A stretch of DNA of 64,000 nucleotides from Drechslerella dactyloides. Its lineage: Eukaryota > Ascomycota > Orbiliomycetes > Orbiliales > Orbiliaceae. The DNA lies in contig JAGTWJ010000001.1 of NCBI GenBank assembly GCA_020064725.1, positions 6,138,001 to 6,202,000 on the forward strand. Direction: 5' to 3'. The notes below the pieces were generated by a model. It worked only from the letters and a program-made list of their open reading frames with translations, made no database searches and was not told where the DNA came from. A program made the position numbers and the translations under genes. Of the stretch, positions 1 to 12,633 are shown in pieces; positions within the stretch are counted from its first letter, which is position 1, and each line of letters opens with the position of its first letter.

Positions 1-1166
1 AGAAGAAGGCGTAGTCGTGTATCTGGCAGTACTTGTACGATATCGGTGTTGGCATAGCTTTCTATATACAATTCATCTACATCATTTGAAACTGAAATAA
101 ACAAGCCGATTTAACCGCATTTAAATACACCAATATTCATCTTGATAGTCATTTTGGTTCAAATGCCTTGACTTTCACCTGTAGAACCTTGCTTCTGCTC
201 TTCCTCCTTCTCTTGTTCTCATTTTGTAGCTGTCAATGACTTTTGTCAAAGGTCAACCACCGGGCTTTGTCGCCCGCTTTTCTCTGTCGCCGACCGGTCT
301 TCTTCTCTTGCCTGCGAAATTTTTGTTCCAGCAGCAGCATCGGCGGTCTGCGTATGGACTCCAGTATATTCTATACGAAGCGTATCCCGCTCGACATGAA
401 ACACATGCTTGTGTTGTAATTTGTGTCCGAGGCTCCACTTCCTCAGGTTCCTCGGCAGCATTCTCCCTTCAGGCTTGTCAGTTACTTAGTTACTGTAAAA
501 GGTTTCTAAGAGTGTTCACAAGGCACACTCACGGAATATTGTAGGTATTGATATCATCTAGCATGCAACTGCTGCTTCGAGACCATCGAAAGACAGCATG
601 CGCGCTGCGATATGTAGAGCTGGCAGCGCATTGTTGCACGAATTGCGAATGATCGCCGGTCATCAAAGTCCATCAAATATGAGATGATGTTTCGCTGACA
701 TTTTGTTCCCGATGAGGAAAGGTTGAGCATAGGTTCTGAGATCATATCTTGACCGTGGAAACGGAAACCGGTTTTCTGGACCGCTGAAATATTCGTCGGG
801 CAGTCAGATATGCTCGATTTGTACCTGAAATCGTGTGGGTACCCCCAACTTTTGGTGTGACTCCTGTAACTAAAGTGAGGCGGTATATAAACGCAGACCG
901 GTCGACTCTATATTCATAGACATGCTAGATCTAGTGGATGAGAGGCTAGCTTGGGGATGGATGAATACCTTGTAGAGGTCCAGTGAGTTTTCATCCTGGC
1001 TCTCATGGGTTTGTACGGTGTACATGTTTGTATGAAGAGACCGGGAGGGTGAGAGGACGCGTGATGAAGCTGGAGGAAAAGTAACGATGAAGAGGGGAGA
1101 TGAAGGGGGCTGTGGAATAGGACTAAATGCTGCTGGATGCTTACATTATTATACAATGTAGCAATA
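1..1166. other. gene-free AT-rich stretch
   Basis: No reading frame here shows recognisable protein features, and the longest (102 codons, 236-544) is low-complexity and unconvincing. A TATA-like TATATAAA lies at about 884-891 in front of only a 17-codon frame, so it is not tied to a gene. Confidence 0.5.
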
Positions 1167-1363
1167 CCTACTGTGCCGGAACATCAGGGTGGGTTACTAC
1201 GGTTATTTGCTGAAAAAGCTGCATTTTTACGGTATTATTACCTGGAGTACGTATTTAATATTTTCCTTGATTAAACCGGTAATAATACGGCATTACAGCC
1301 AATTCTTTGTTAGAGGGCGGTATCAGATCGTATTCAAAAACAGGTCTCTTCCGGCACAGTAGG
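1167..1363. mobile_element. probable MITE (TA target site, Tc1/mariner or pogo type)
   Basis: A 197-bp element is bounded by perfect 15-bp terminal inverted repeats: CCTACTGTGCCGGAA at 1167-1181 and its reverse complement at 1349-1363. Both ends are flanked by TA (1165-1166 and 1364-1365), the target duplication expected of Tc1/mariner/pogo elements. The interior has no coding capacity and is partly self-complementary (for example GGTATTATTACC near 1239 and GGTAATAATACGG near 1279). Size, repeats and target site fit a non-autonomous miniature inverted-repeat element. The parent transposon is not in this window and I do not recognise the family. Confidence 0.7.
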
Positions 1364-1365
1364 TA

Positions 1366-2224
1366 GGTACTTAGCTTAGGTATTCATAGAATCAAGATAC
1401 AAGCGACTGTTGTATCTGTGGTTGACAAAGTTATTTATACCATTATTTTCCTGTTGATCAAGATGCATAGAAGGATGAGAGTTGTAGTTAGTATTACTCG
1501 CTCATGTATTTACAATCATGATGTAATTATAGACACTTAATTTCGAGCGCATCACATGTCAGACTGGAGTATCAGATGCTTCTAGAAACTTCTGATCTGG
1601 TATAGTATATGTCCCTGTTCTCCCGCCTGTCTGAACAGGAAGGCTAGAATAGAAAGTGAATATTCAAATCATCCACATGTAGCCAGCATGTCGTTGGAGC
1701 TACCACATCAGCGCATTATTACCAGAAACCACCCTTACCATCATTGAATATTGATTGCGTATGTGGCTTTTTCTAGAATTTTAGGCCTGTCAAATACTAG
1801 TATACAAAAAATAGCACATCAGCTGATGTCTAGACATCTGAGCCTGGTGCTCCGGACTACCTATTTATAGCTACAGCGGAGTGTCATTATTATACAGGGT
1901 GGAATTATATTAATAGTCTAGCAGTTACCAGAGCTATGAAAGCTTCGAGGGATAGATGGTATTACCGCTTATAAGTTTGTCTATATTCTCAATGCTCTAA
2001 GCCAATTAAATAGAATCTGACAATTTGAGGGCCGGCTTTATGAGATAATTGAAGCCTATCATTAAAATTACAAAAGCATTGCAAGTCAACGAAATTCGAA
2101 ATTCAACTCCACACAAAATAATATGCGCCTGCTAGCCACAAAACTGAGGCAAAGCAGCAGAACTAATAAGAAATGGCTCCGGAGATTCGTGCACCTTGAG
2201 TTATATAATCCGCAGGCTGAAGGG
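1366..2224. other. gene-free AT-rich stretch downstream of the Clr5 gene
   Basis: This stretch holds no convincing gene. It includes a perfect 14-bp palindrome, ACATCAGCTGATGT, at about 1816-1829. It probably contains the 3' untranslated region of the minus-strand gene that ends at 2225. Confidence 0.4.
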
Positions 2225-5200
2225 CTACTCGATATCTCCAGTCAATTCCACCCTGCCAGTATCGGTTCCTGGAGCTGTTTGAGCCGCAGCCGTCGGTTTC
2301 CAATTGCGGACAAAATCGGCGATATATTGATGGCGTGGGAGCGTTTCCTGCGCCGCTTCCAAAGCCAGAGGGAGGCAGCCTGGATCAACCTCGAGGAAGA
2401 GTGCCAACATGTCTATCCGCCCAAATATTACAGCGAACGACACCACTGACGGCCAAAAAGAATATGGCACATATATGCTTGCATCCTCGGAAAGAAGATA
2501 TGCTGCGAGTTCTAAAGAGCCCCTTTGGGTTGTGATACCTATAGCCGATTCAGCCCTCAATGCTTTGTGACGTACTAGGTCAGTTTCGTTGACATCGAAC
2601 CCTCTCTGGACCAGCCGCTTAACCCCCCACAAGCAATTCTTCCGAGCTGCATGTACAACTAGTCGGTGCAGTTTCATAATAGACTGGAGCACATTAGGTT
2701 TTGCAGCGTCCAATAAAAGGTCGAGCATTGCGGCATCGTTGATCGAAATTGCTTGTTGCATAAAAAAGCCGTATGCTTCAATATATATCGATGTATCGTC
2801 CCGATCGTCCGATCCAGATTCAGGACCCCAGTCGGGCAATTTTTGTACTAGTATTTGCAGGAACGACTGGTAGCCAGGTCCAATCCTCTCGGGCCAAAGA
2901 TCACGATCATCAGGATCACCCAGCCTTCGAATGATAACCGGCATGGCCTCATCGAGCGATGAGAGGCCATTACTTGCGCATTCGAGTTCAGTCAGGTGTT
3001 GTGCAGCCTCAAACTCACCCCGAGCCAACAGAAACTCTAGTTTCTCCCGAAACGTGCGTACGATTCGATCCTTCCAGAGCTCACGGATCAAACCTAGATC
3101 TCGGTTATGGACAGCTTGGATGAATTCTGGAAGAATCACACCCCTATCTAAGGACGTTTCGAACAAAAGGACCGAAGTTTCAGCCATTCTTCTTATGAGA
3201 AAGAGAAATATGGAAGATTCTGGCATTAGGAGAGCCACCTCGATTGGTTTTAGCAGTTGACGGCCTTCAAAGATGTTGCAGTCGATGCGAAGGAGCATAG
3301 TTAAATCCCGTGCTTCGATATCGTGGTCAATGTCAGCCCCGGCTTCCACGATTAGCCTCAAAACGGGTAACATTAGTTGATTTGCATATAATTTTTTGTG
3401 GGCAGGGCGAGGTTCTAAGAGCCAGTTCCATACAGTCTTCTTCCAAAGATTCGACCCATTTAGGTCTAACCCTAGACCTAGGAACTTTGTTAGGGCTCGT
3501 ATATTGTGTTTCATAGGGATGTTAAAGTTGTAGAGTCTATCCTCAGGTGGTGCTGTTATGTTGTTCGAATCGACTACCAGTAGAAAGCCTTCTTCGGGTC
3601 GGAGAGGATACCTCCATCTTAGGGTTTGAATGACATAGTCTGAAATCTCTGGATTGATATAGGGTATACTGTGAAGAAACTTGTCCGCAGCTTTTATATT
3701 GGAGACGTCTTCCCAATTAATGCTGGACTCGGACGCCGGGGCCGGCGGCTTGTGCTCGTGCCCAACGTAACTGAGCTCAACCCCAGCATCTAATATGATC
3801 CGGTAGAAATACGGGAAACTAAAAAGTTCCCAGGTGTGTTTTGGGTATTGAGCCTGCTCTATCGCCGAGTGAAGTTCTGGCTTGAGTTGTTTTAGGAATA
3901 TGAGTGTTTTTCCCATCTCGTTGCGTAGGATCGCCATTAGGAGCAGCGTCGACATCCGGGAAGTGAAACCAACATCTATCAGCGACTGCAATTCGCCCAG
4001 GTCGTCTGTCTGAAGAGGCGAATCGGATGGCACGTGGAACCGGTGCTGAGCCTCCAGAAATCTTCGAAAGCTTCGCCGTCCGCCCTCCAGACTCGCGGGA
4101 GAGAATTCATTTGGATTCCACAACTCGAAAAAAACGAAGAGCCCTTGTTTAGCAAGCTTACAGATATTAAGAAGGATGAATCCTTCCAAGGCCGACGCCG
4201 GGGCTTCACCAAGCTTGTACAGATCCCCCATGGCTCTCCTAGAGAACTCCTCTTCGCTTGGTACAATGTCCCGCTCTGAATCTGACACATTCCACAAATC
4301 ATGCAAATGTCTCTCGTAGAATTCGAGGATGATATCATAGAGCCGTATAACGATTCCAGGATGCGACTTGCGAATCGATTGAAGCATCTCATAGTCCCCT
4401 CTTAGATAAACCCAAGGAATCAGGACTTCGCAGACAGCCAAGATGGTAGTCGAGTCGTTTGAGAGTAGCTTCTTTAGACCCTCACGAATATTGTACCTGT
4501 CTACTTGATGGAGGAGCTTGAGAATATCCCGTTTAACGTAGATGAGGTCATTCGATATTTGGTAGATGAGACCGCGTAGGAGAGGGAAATGGGGGTGTGA
4601 TTGGTAAGCCGTTATCCTAGAGTCGCCGTTGCCATGGGGAAATGTATACGTATTAAGACGAAGAAAACAGTCAAGCGATTTGCTAGCTTGCCATATAGGC
4701 AGACTTTGAAGAACGGACACCGGAATGCTCTTTTTGAATTCGGGCCATGTTGTTAGAATATCATTCGCCCCCGGTGTGTGAACTTGCACTAGAGACATAA
4801 TATCCGAGGAAGGACCCGTCATAGCACCAGCAATTTCTGTATAATCCCACATATCGTCAGGATGCCACACAAACCAGGACTTCCAGATCAGAGCGAGTTA
4901 CATTGTACTGACCTTGCTTCATCATAATTCTATCGGTAAATGTAATATTCCTTGAGGCCCAACGTTGAATTTTCGTATCGTCGACCGTGACGATTCCACC
5001 CAAGAGAACTTCGGATGCTTTGCCCGATCCTTCACGAGCTTGCATTTGCCGGTAGACTTTTTGGTATTCCTCGTGGTTCAACCGCTTTCGGAACCCCCAT
5101 TTCAGGAGTCGATCGCGATATTGAGTCATTCTACACAAGAGCTCGAAGAGTTAGAAAACGTCACTTCAGGAAAACAGGCGGTTTACTGTCATGTTCGCTC

Positions 5201-5459
5201 GTTGATTCATCGAGTACGATAGCATTGACTTGCTTTGTGCGATCCTAGCTTCTATGTGTGCATGCACCAAAGGCCTCTACAATGAATATATATATTTGAC
5301 TTACGTTGCGCTCAAGTTGTATTGTCCATTGATCTCTTGCCGGACCTCCTCCACCGTCTTTTGGTTGAAAACATACAACCGCATGATGTCCTGCTTGATT
5401 TCGGGATCATCCAGCCGGTTGCACCGAGGCGCTCTCTTTCGTTTTGCTACTTGCAACAT
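2225..5459 (-). CDS. Clr5-domain protein with C-terminal ankyrin-like repeats
   Basis: The coding sequence joins 5459-5305, 5130-4913 and 4836-2225 (introns of 174 and 76 bp), giving 994 residues. Residues about 18-70 match the Clr5 domain, a fungal DNA-binding-like module: IKQDIMRLYV and TVEEVRQEI in exon 1, then QYRDRLLKWGFRK in exon 2. Intron 1 cuts the domain, and the reading phase restores it exactly. A long helical middle follows, and residues about 825-960 show ankyrin-like helices (AAMLDLLLDAAKPN, GSLELAAYLLSED, GRIDMLALFLEVD). I chose the ATG at 5459 because it starts just before the Clr5 domain; an in-frame ATG at 5651 would add 64 unconserved residues. Clr5 was named from fission-yeast silencing, but most Pezizomycotina members are uncharacterised, so a nuclear regulatory role is inferred. 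Confidence 0.82.
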
Positions 5460-6318
5460 AACGCTCTCGTCCCTGTTGACTCTGATCCCTATTATAAGGA
5501 AACTGACTGGTCGCGAAATACAAAAGATATCGATCCTGATGAGCTTATGGGGAGGCTCGATCTTGTGTTGAGAACGTCGTATTTCAGCTGCCAAGGACGG
5601 CAGACTGGTTCTCTGGTATGCACGTATGGATCTGGAACCGGTGGGCTTCAATGAGATAGATATGTATTTGGTATACTACCGAAGATTTCAAGAAGAGAAG
5701 ATCTTTCAGAAGATAGATACCGGCTATATATTTGGGTTTCTTGTGAGAATGGGGAGGTCTGGGTAATCGTCGTGGAGTTCAGCAGCATCTTATATATACA
5801 GATCTCGGAAACATATGCATCTTCCGCCGCTCCTAAGCTGTCTTTCACCGCAACCTGCCCAGCCTATCTCTCATTGGCTGATTTTCATCTATCGTTAACG
5901 TTCAATGCCAAGAATCGCGGGCAAACACTGCATGCCAACTTGCTGCGCAGCTGCAGGATTTGAGCTCGGACACCTCGTTCGATTGGGATTGCGCTTTGGA
6001 CCGGTGGTCTGCGAAGGATAGAATCATGGGATGCCATACTTGTGGTAGAGAAAATGATGCGACGGGGTAGGCACAGCTCGAAAGCAAGTAGTTTCACGGA
6101 CACCTCCGAGCCCGAGACTTGTAAACGACATCGTCAAATCAGGTTGAGCCGTTGCACCTAGTCTCACCCAAGCAGTCGCATTTCCCGGTTCGGGAAAGCC
6201 AATTTGGAAAGCGCGCTTATGTAAACATGTCCCAAAGCGCGAACCAGACCTTCGCTTCCACCACAATTCAACATCATCCGCCAACCAACGCCAACTCCAA
6301 CGGCACCGATCGATCGCG
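5460..6318. promoter_or_regulatory. divergent intergenic region, Clr5 protein / THOC7
   Basis: These 859 bp separate two divergently transcribed genes and must hold both promoters. No coding exon is supported. I see no clear element that I could assign to one gene. Confidence 0.4.
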
Positions 6319-7680
6319 ATGGCATTAGTACCGCAAGCACACTCCTTCGAAGCGCCAAAGGATTTTGACGAAGGTCTGTCACATCCCTCTCCGGACGCCG
6401 CAGCCTCTCTCCTACCGCCGCTGACCTTTCCGCCGCAGAACTCCTTATCAAATCCCGTCTCGTGACCGTCGAGCTCAAAGCAATCAATCGCGTCCAGAAA
6501 CGCTGCAACACCATCGCCGCTGCCGATAACCTATTCACCGATGCCCTTACTTCCACCCCGGCTTCTGCCCCCGTCGATGGCGCTGTCGAGATGGTGGACG
6601 CTGGTCCGGCAGGCGATGTTGGTACACTGTCGCTCGACGAGCGGGTGAGGAACGCAGCGGAAAGGCTAGAGGAGGATATTCTGCTGGACTTCGCACCCCT
6701 GGAGGAGGCGCTGATGCGTATACAATTGCTCACCGCCGCAAACCGAAAGGAGGTCGCGCGGTACGAGCAGAAGAAGATGCAGATTGGTATGAACAGCCTC
6801 CTCATAAGCCTAGCCACGCCCCCCGCACGACAAGCACTTTGCTGCAATCCAGACCCAGCCACTGGAGGTATGCCGGATCAGATGTTAACCAGTACGATGT
6901 AATATAGAACAAGCATCACACAAAGCCCGTAGCGAAATGGTCGATCTCAACTCCTCCCTCGAAGAAGCCCACAAGCTCAAACACCACAAGCTCGAATATG
7001 ACGTCATCGCCACCGAAATCACCGCCTCCCCAAACAGCCAGAAGACCCGCCAAGCGCAGAACGATAGCATCGCACGCCTGAACGCGGAGATCGATGCGCT
7101 GGAACGCGAAAAAGCAGAGTACGGGAAGGTTTGGGCGGCGCGACGTGGGCAGTTCGGCGCCATTGTCGAAGCGCTTATGGGCATGCAAGCGCAGATACAG
7201 GAGGACAAGGAAGAGCAGGAGCGGCGAGAAGGTCTGGACGATGATGAAGAGGAGGGAGAGAAGCCTGATAACGCTAGCAATGTCAAGGTGGAGGGCGACG
7301 CGACGCAAGAGAGTGAGAAGGGCGGCGAGCAGGTACCCGCAAAAGACGGCGGTGACCTTAAACAGGAGGGCGGCGACGTCGTTATGGAAGACACGCAAAT
7401 GGAAGAAGGCGAGCGGCTAAGCACGAGGAATCCATCAGAGGCGACCTCCCCGCGGTTCGAAGAGGGTGAGGAGATAGAGGAAGGCGAGGAGCGGGAGGAC
7501 GGCGAGACGGACGGGGGAGATGTGTCAGTAGCACCGACGCCGAGGATACAGGATGGGTCGTTCGAGGAGATGGAGACCGACGATCGACCGCCGGATCGGG
7601 ACGACGAGATGGACGATGACGGGGCGATTGAGGAAGGGGAAGAGGAGGAGACCCATCCGTCGAGAGCATCTAGTTCGTGA
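6319..7680 (+). CDS. thoc7: THO complex subunit 7 (THOC7/Mft1 family)
   Basis: The coding sequence joins 6319-6373, 6439-6786 and 6908-7680, giving 391 residues. THOC7 is a coiled-coil subunit of the nuclear THO/TREX complex, which couples transcription to mRNA packaging and export. The N terminus reads DFDEELLIKSRL across intron 1, aligning with the conserved start of animal THOC7. Helices follow with ERLEEDILLDFAPLEEALMR, RYEQKKMQIEQA across intron 2, and LKHHKLEYDVIATEI. After about residue 220 the protein is a long Glu/Asp-rich disordered tail, typical of fungal members. Intron 1 (65 bp) has a weak donor, GTCTGT, but a good CTGAC branch point and CAG acceptor; without it the frame from the only good ATG stops early. 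Intron 2 is 121 bp. Confidence 0.88.
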
Positions 7681-8320
7681 GCTGGAGGCTCCAACGTGAT
7701 GATATCATAGATACGGCTATTTCGCGATCACTAGATATAGACAGAATTTACGTTAGCAGGCGTTAATATCGGGAGAAGCATATTCCAGTATTTCCCTGCC
7801 CATATGCAAACTATTCCGCAGTACAACGGCTTGCTAGGAATTTTGGTGTGGGATACTACTTCTCGAATATTCCACATTTACGCGTCATGCATAGAAGAAC
7901 AACACGCTAGCTTCGCGAAACAATATCGATCGTCGCTGAAAGATCTCGATACCTTGTTTGATCGTGTTCTAAATCGTACCCCAAGCCGATACCAGGACGC
8001 GCAAATACCCCTTTGGAGCCAAGCAGACTATTTCCTCCGCCACGTGCACGTCTAAGCACGAGATTGACTTGTATATCGAAAGATTCCACACAAGTGCTCA
8101 CTATTCGCAGACGAAGTGTGTCCCGGGTTCGGAAATATATTACTATATAATGGGAAACAGAAAATACTTGTTTGCGCTTCACATTATAGATTGATGGTCT
8201 TTTGCCCAAAATAAAGACAATCTGATATAATTTAATGCACAATTGTAAATATATAGATAGATGCAAGTAGTTCGCAAAGGGTAATGTGCTAATAAATGTC
8301 CTGTATCCGTCTAGCCTGGC
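7681..8320. other. convergent intergenic region, THOC7 / GNAT
   Basis: This stretch lies between two converging genes and should carry both 3' untranslated regions. An 83-codon frame at 7804-8055 has no recognisable features and I do not call it. Confidence 0.4.
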
Positions 8321-9207
8321 TTAAAGTTTACACCGTATAGGCTGTGGGGCCCGAACCACAGTCATAATTTCATAGTCTTCATAAATATCGGGGCGTGATG
8401 GCATTGGTAGACGCTTTCGTTCCTCAAAGCCAAAGTACTTTTTAAAAATTGGCAAGGACACCTTCGTTGCATCAGTATAGAACTCCAAGCCAGATGCATC
8501 GGCCAGCCTGCACATCAAATCGATAAACATATAAGCCAGGCCATATTTTTGGTATGCGGGGTCGACGCAGACGAATTCTCCCACTATATCGAACAAACAG
8601 TTAGTGTGCTGAATTCTAGTTCATATAGTTGGTACCGTTTCCACAGTTCCAGACTATTCCAAGGTCAAGTACATATACAGAATTTCCAAAGAAAAGCAGT
8701 CTGCTTATAGAGTAGCAGTTAAATATGGCCAGTTCGAGCCCATCAAAACGCACGCAAATATGAGACCAATGGGTCGTTCTTACTCCAGTGAATCTTTCCT
8801 TTCATCAACTCAGCCCTATTCCTAATTATGCCTCCCCAAAGTGCGTCCGTAAGTTCGGGATCCCAGTGAGAGGGGAATTCTGGAAACGGCATATCCTGAG
8901 ATCCATCTGGCTGTGGATAGTGCCAACGCCCAAATGCCACGATTTTTCTTTGCTCGATCGATACGTCCTCGCAGATTAGGGTCCGAAAAATATCTGAGCC
9001 GGCGTTAATACCCATTGTCCAGACGTCGTTTAGCCATTTTCGAGTAACTGGATCTTCCGGGGTCGCAATTTTCCAGAACTTGTGGGAGGCATTGAACGAT
9101 TTGTACCATATCCTGGTGATCTCATCAACGTCTTCGCGTCTAGCGTCTCTAACTGCGAACCCGATCGGAACCTTGGGGTGAATCTCAGGATCATAAAAGG
9201 GAAGCAT
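8321..9207 (-). CDS. GNAT-family N-acetyltransferase
   Basis: The coding sequence joins 9207-8784 and 8583-8321, giving 228 residues. The 200-bp intron has donor GTAAGA, an ACTAAC branch point and a TAG acceptor, and its removal gives KIHWMGEFVCVDPAYQKYG, the usual order in fungal GNAT proteins. The N-terminal half begins with a typical VRDARREDVDEITRIWYKSF strand-helix. The acetyl-CoA binding motif is VCVDPAYQKYGLAYMF, with QKYGLA as the Q/RxxGxG/A loop. The C-terminal FKKYFGFEERKR strand also fits. The family moves an acetyl group from acetyl-CoA to an amine; the substrate cannot be told from sequence. No signal peptide is seen, so it is probably cytosolic. Confidence 0.85.
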
Positions 9208-12200
9208 AGTATACGTATAACTGAATGATCAATGATATCAAGAGCAATGGTTTCTTATAACCAGACGCTGATGTGCATAGATTAATTCTGAATTAGAGCG
9301 AAAGAGGGTTAGATATGAATCCTGCGAGATCTGATGTTGAGCGGGAAAAGTTGCACCTGTTGGTACTACATGGGTATATATGTAAGTAAGTATGTACTTC
9401 CTCTTATATCAGTGTGATATCGATACAGAACCAAAGTAACCATCAGCAAACTTGTAAATTAGCAACCAGCCTGAACCGGTCTTTACGGCCCTTAGCCGGC
9501 CATGGAACCATACGATATGTTTCACGAGTACTCACCCTTTGCATGATCCTTTGGAAGCTTTGATATCTTGACCAGTACTCCGGATCCACCAGCCGCTACC
9601 TCAAGATAGAGCTCTGTCGTCTTCTAACGAGGTAAGCCTAAGCAACTCGTGCAAGTCTATCCCAGAAATTTAGGTGCAGTATTTTGTCCTAGAATCTTCC
9701 GTTAACTACACCAACTAGAATAACGGAATTGGACCTCTTAAGTTAGTCTCGGGGACGCAATTTCCGTGACAAACCTCAGCATCTACTGCGAGTCGGCGGG
9801 ACCAGCGATAAAACTACGGCTTGGCTATATATACCTCATAATCATATCAATCAGAGTGCTAACTATGTAGTAGGCACGTAGCTCCTGAAATCAAATTATC
9901 ATTATATAAATTTACAGACACTGACAACCACGAGCCAGACCCAAATGAACACTATTCCCTTCGCCGGCTCTAGGGCTAGCAGTCTGGTTTACGAGACAAA
10001 CTATTCCACAGGTCTCTAGCATTTTCAAATTCCACACACTTGGAGATCGATTCAAAAGGTCCGATTGAAAGAGCGTATATCTAAGCAACAAGTAGGCTTT
10101 CCACCAAAGCTAATACAGAGGGTACGTACCTTAGCCTATTCAATATAGGGGTCGATGGCGATGAAGCGTAACGTACCATTTGGCCCCCATATGCCGAAAC
10201 CCGATCGCGGGCCGACGTTAACAACACCATGCGTATATATGTCCCACCTCTATACCTGCAGATCATATCATTGGACCCATAGTTTATCCAATCTTAGCGT
10301 AAAGTCACCGTAAAAGTTGGTTAAATTCACCGTAACCAGCGGCAGAGGGTCATAGCAGGCTGCATAGCAAGAGGAAACTTGATAAGTACCTCAGACGATT
10401 GTCAATTGAGTTTGTACTTCCAGTTATTGACATGCACAAGTCTTACTTCGCCTACAACCGACATTGACAAACGCAACATTCGCGTCTCGCATCCCGCTTC
10501 CCACAAAGCTTAATGTGAAGCCAACGTTCAACCGCCGAGACTAAGCCAACTGCGTTGTCGCAGCTAATTGTATACAGACTAACTCGTGCCGCATTGATGC
10601 AACTCTCCGGCTTGGCAGCCTTCCATGGTTTCGTTCACGCGTCGGCCTAACACAATATACCTGCACCCTTTCACAGAATTCCGCAAGCTCGGGGGTAAAC
10701 GTCTTGGGATCTAACCAAGTTCTATGTAGTGAACCCTCAGTTACGTTTTCGCTAGGCGGATGGTCCTGTATACTAATAGCACGACTCATGCTCAATTCTT
10801 TACATTTCTGTGGAGTCTTCGGTATATCGAACCAGATTGTTACAAGTCTTTGCAACCGCATGCCAGTGCGCAATCCATCGGAATATATCAATCTCAACAT
10901 CAACCCAGTATAACTAAGTAGAACTACCCAGCCCATCTAAGACCCCAAAAAAGTGGTAAAAGACGGCCGCTATCCGCACATTCGTCGGAGCTGCATTGCA
11001 TTGACGCAACATAGGAATCAACTGCCGGCAAATTCTATCCAAGACACAGTCGGGTTCATGCTAGCAGTTTAGTTCCTTATTTATTACCAAAGTGCCAGAG
11101 GAGAAGTCCGACTTGCAATGGCAAAGGGACACAAAGACAGTGAAGGTGAACCAAACCTCTTTTAGCTCCGATGATGAGAGCTGGCGTATGCTTCGCCACA
11201 GTTGAGTAGTATTTGGTGCCCCCAGACTGTGCAACAGGGAGCTTTGAGCCCATACGGAGATCCTATACATACCAGAACCAGCATCAGGCAAGTGTATTTG
11301 TCAGTCGACAACAATACCAGAGCAGCATTCAATACCTCTGCCACCGCGTCGCCAGACACGTGCAGCACCTTTGCGATGGCGGTATGTACGTTGCATTGCA
11401 CTGGCATGGCAGCGGGATCTACGTGAGGACTTCAGCAACACCGAAGTAGAGGCTGTCATCGTCATGATGGGCTTGTAGACCATCGGCGGTGCTGTAGGTC
11501 GTAAGCAGTCCGAGACGGTAGGCATAGCCGCAGTTGCTTTCGAGGTTTTTTCATTCGGTAATTGGGTAACTGTCATCATTGCTAGTATCGTGGTAGGCAT
11601 AGTTATAATTATAGGTAGCGCCCTCGCAGAGATCCTAGGGCGTAGCATTTGTGCACCAACAGAACTTGCGTGAGGTGCATAGTTGCAGGGTGAGTAGGAT
11701 ACCCGGATGCCGTCCTGCTAGGTGTTCTGCAGCCCCAGGTCGTCGATAAAGATATCAACTGTGGTTGCGGATTCGCCAAAGTGCGACATGTATAACTTTA
11801 GATTCACGGTACTGTCGCCACCACCGTTCAGATGTCTCATTCCATCAGCAGCTACATTTGCGAAGGACTGTCACTACGGTTGAATTAATAGCCGCTGAAG
11901 ACACTATTATGCTATGGGCAGTGGTGCGAAAAGGACTATGGCCAGCTGCGAAGAATCGGATGACCTGCATGGGAACCAGATTGTCCTCCTCAAGGTCGTT
12001 TTGGGTCTTGACGCCATGACCGAGTGCATCCGCCGGCCGCTCTTAGTCCCACATACCGACGACGATGGATGGCCATCGCATGTGAGGAGCAGAGCCTTGC
12101 GGCGACTCTGCACCTGATCGTATGAGTCTAGGGAAATCGGCGGATATGGTCACGAAGTCATGAACGGGAATATCAGTTATTAAGATAGCTGACTGTGGAG

Positions 12201-12400
12201 TGTTGACGGCGAAGGCCGGGTACAAAGCGGCCGGTCATAGCTCGTTCATTACTCTGGTTGATACAGTGTCATATCATGATTTTGTGATCAAAATTATAGA
12301 TTTATCGGGATTCGATATTCATTCCACAGCTACAATAGTTTATGCAATATCATCGGATCCGGTAGATACACCATCCTGCTAACTTCACTAACGCGTAAAC
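9208..12400. other. gene-free stretch with possible coding relics
   Basis: No complete gene can be supported. Short frames at 10541-10936 (-), 11301-11648 (-), and on both strands at 11765-12225 overlap in conflicting frames and stop often. The plus strand at about 11460-11680 can be read as a short hydrophobic, Ile/Val-rich segment with a stop codon near its start. This could be the remains of a gene or just non-coding DNA, and I recognise no family. Confidence 0.3.
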
Positions 12401-12623
12401 CATATACTAGATAATATGTGCACGGCCAGCGTAATCTATATCTATACACTGGGATTTTGCTAATAACGTTGGCAGCCAGCTTGGTACATTGACGAATTTG
12501 TCAGGACCTCTACGCGTATACGGCTTCGACGGAAACATGCCTATTCTCTACATCGGCAGCGAGGAAAGATCACATTTGAGATCTTGAACGTTTTCGTTTG
12601 AAACATATGTTCACATTAACTCT

Positions 12624-12633
12624 ATGCATGCAT
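12624..12633. repeat. CATGCATG palindrome, copy 1
   Basis: This is ATGCATGCAT, one of four near-identical self-complementary 10-mers in the desert upstream of cdc25. The others are at 13661-13670, 14431-14440 and 18223-18232. Confidence 0.5.

Noticed and set aside
246..544. Overlapping frames of 61-102 codons on both strands
   Set aside because: Low complexity, mutually overlapping, no family features and no splice partner.
6164..6862. 232-codon minus-strand frame
   Set aside because: It is antisense to THOC7 exons, Ser/Ala/Arg-rich, and explained by the GC-rich codon use of the real gene.
6885..7694. 269-codon minus-strand frame with Ser/Pro runs
   Set aside because: It is the antisense shadow of the acidic tail of THOC7.
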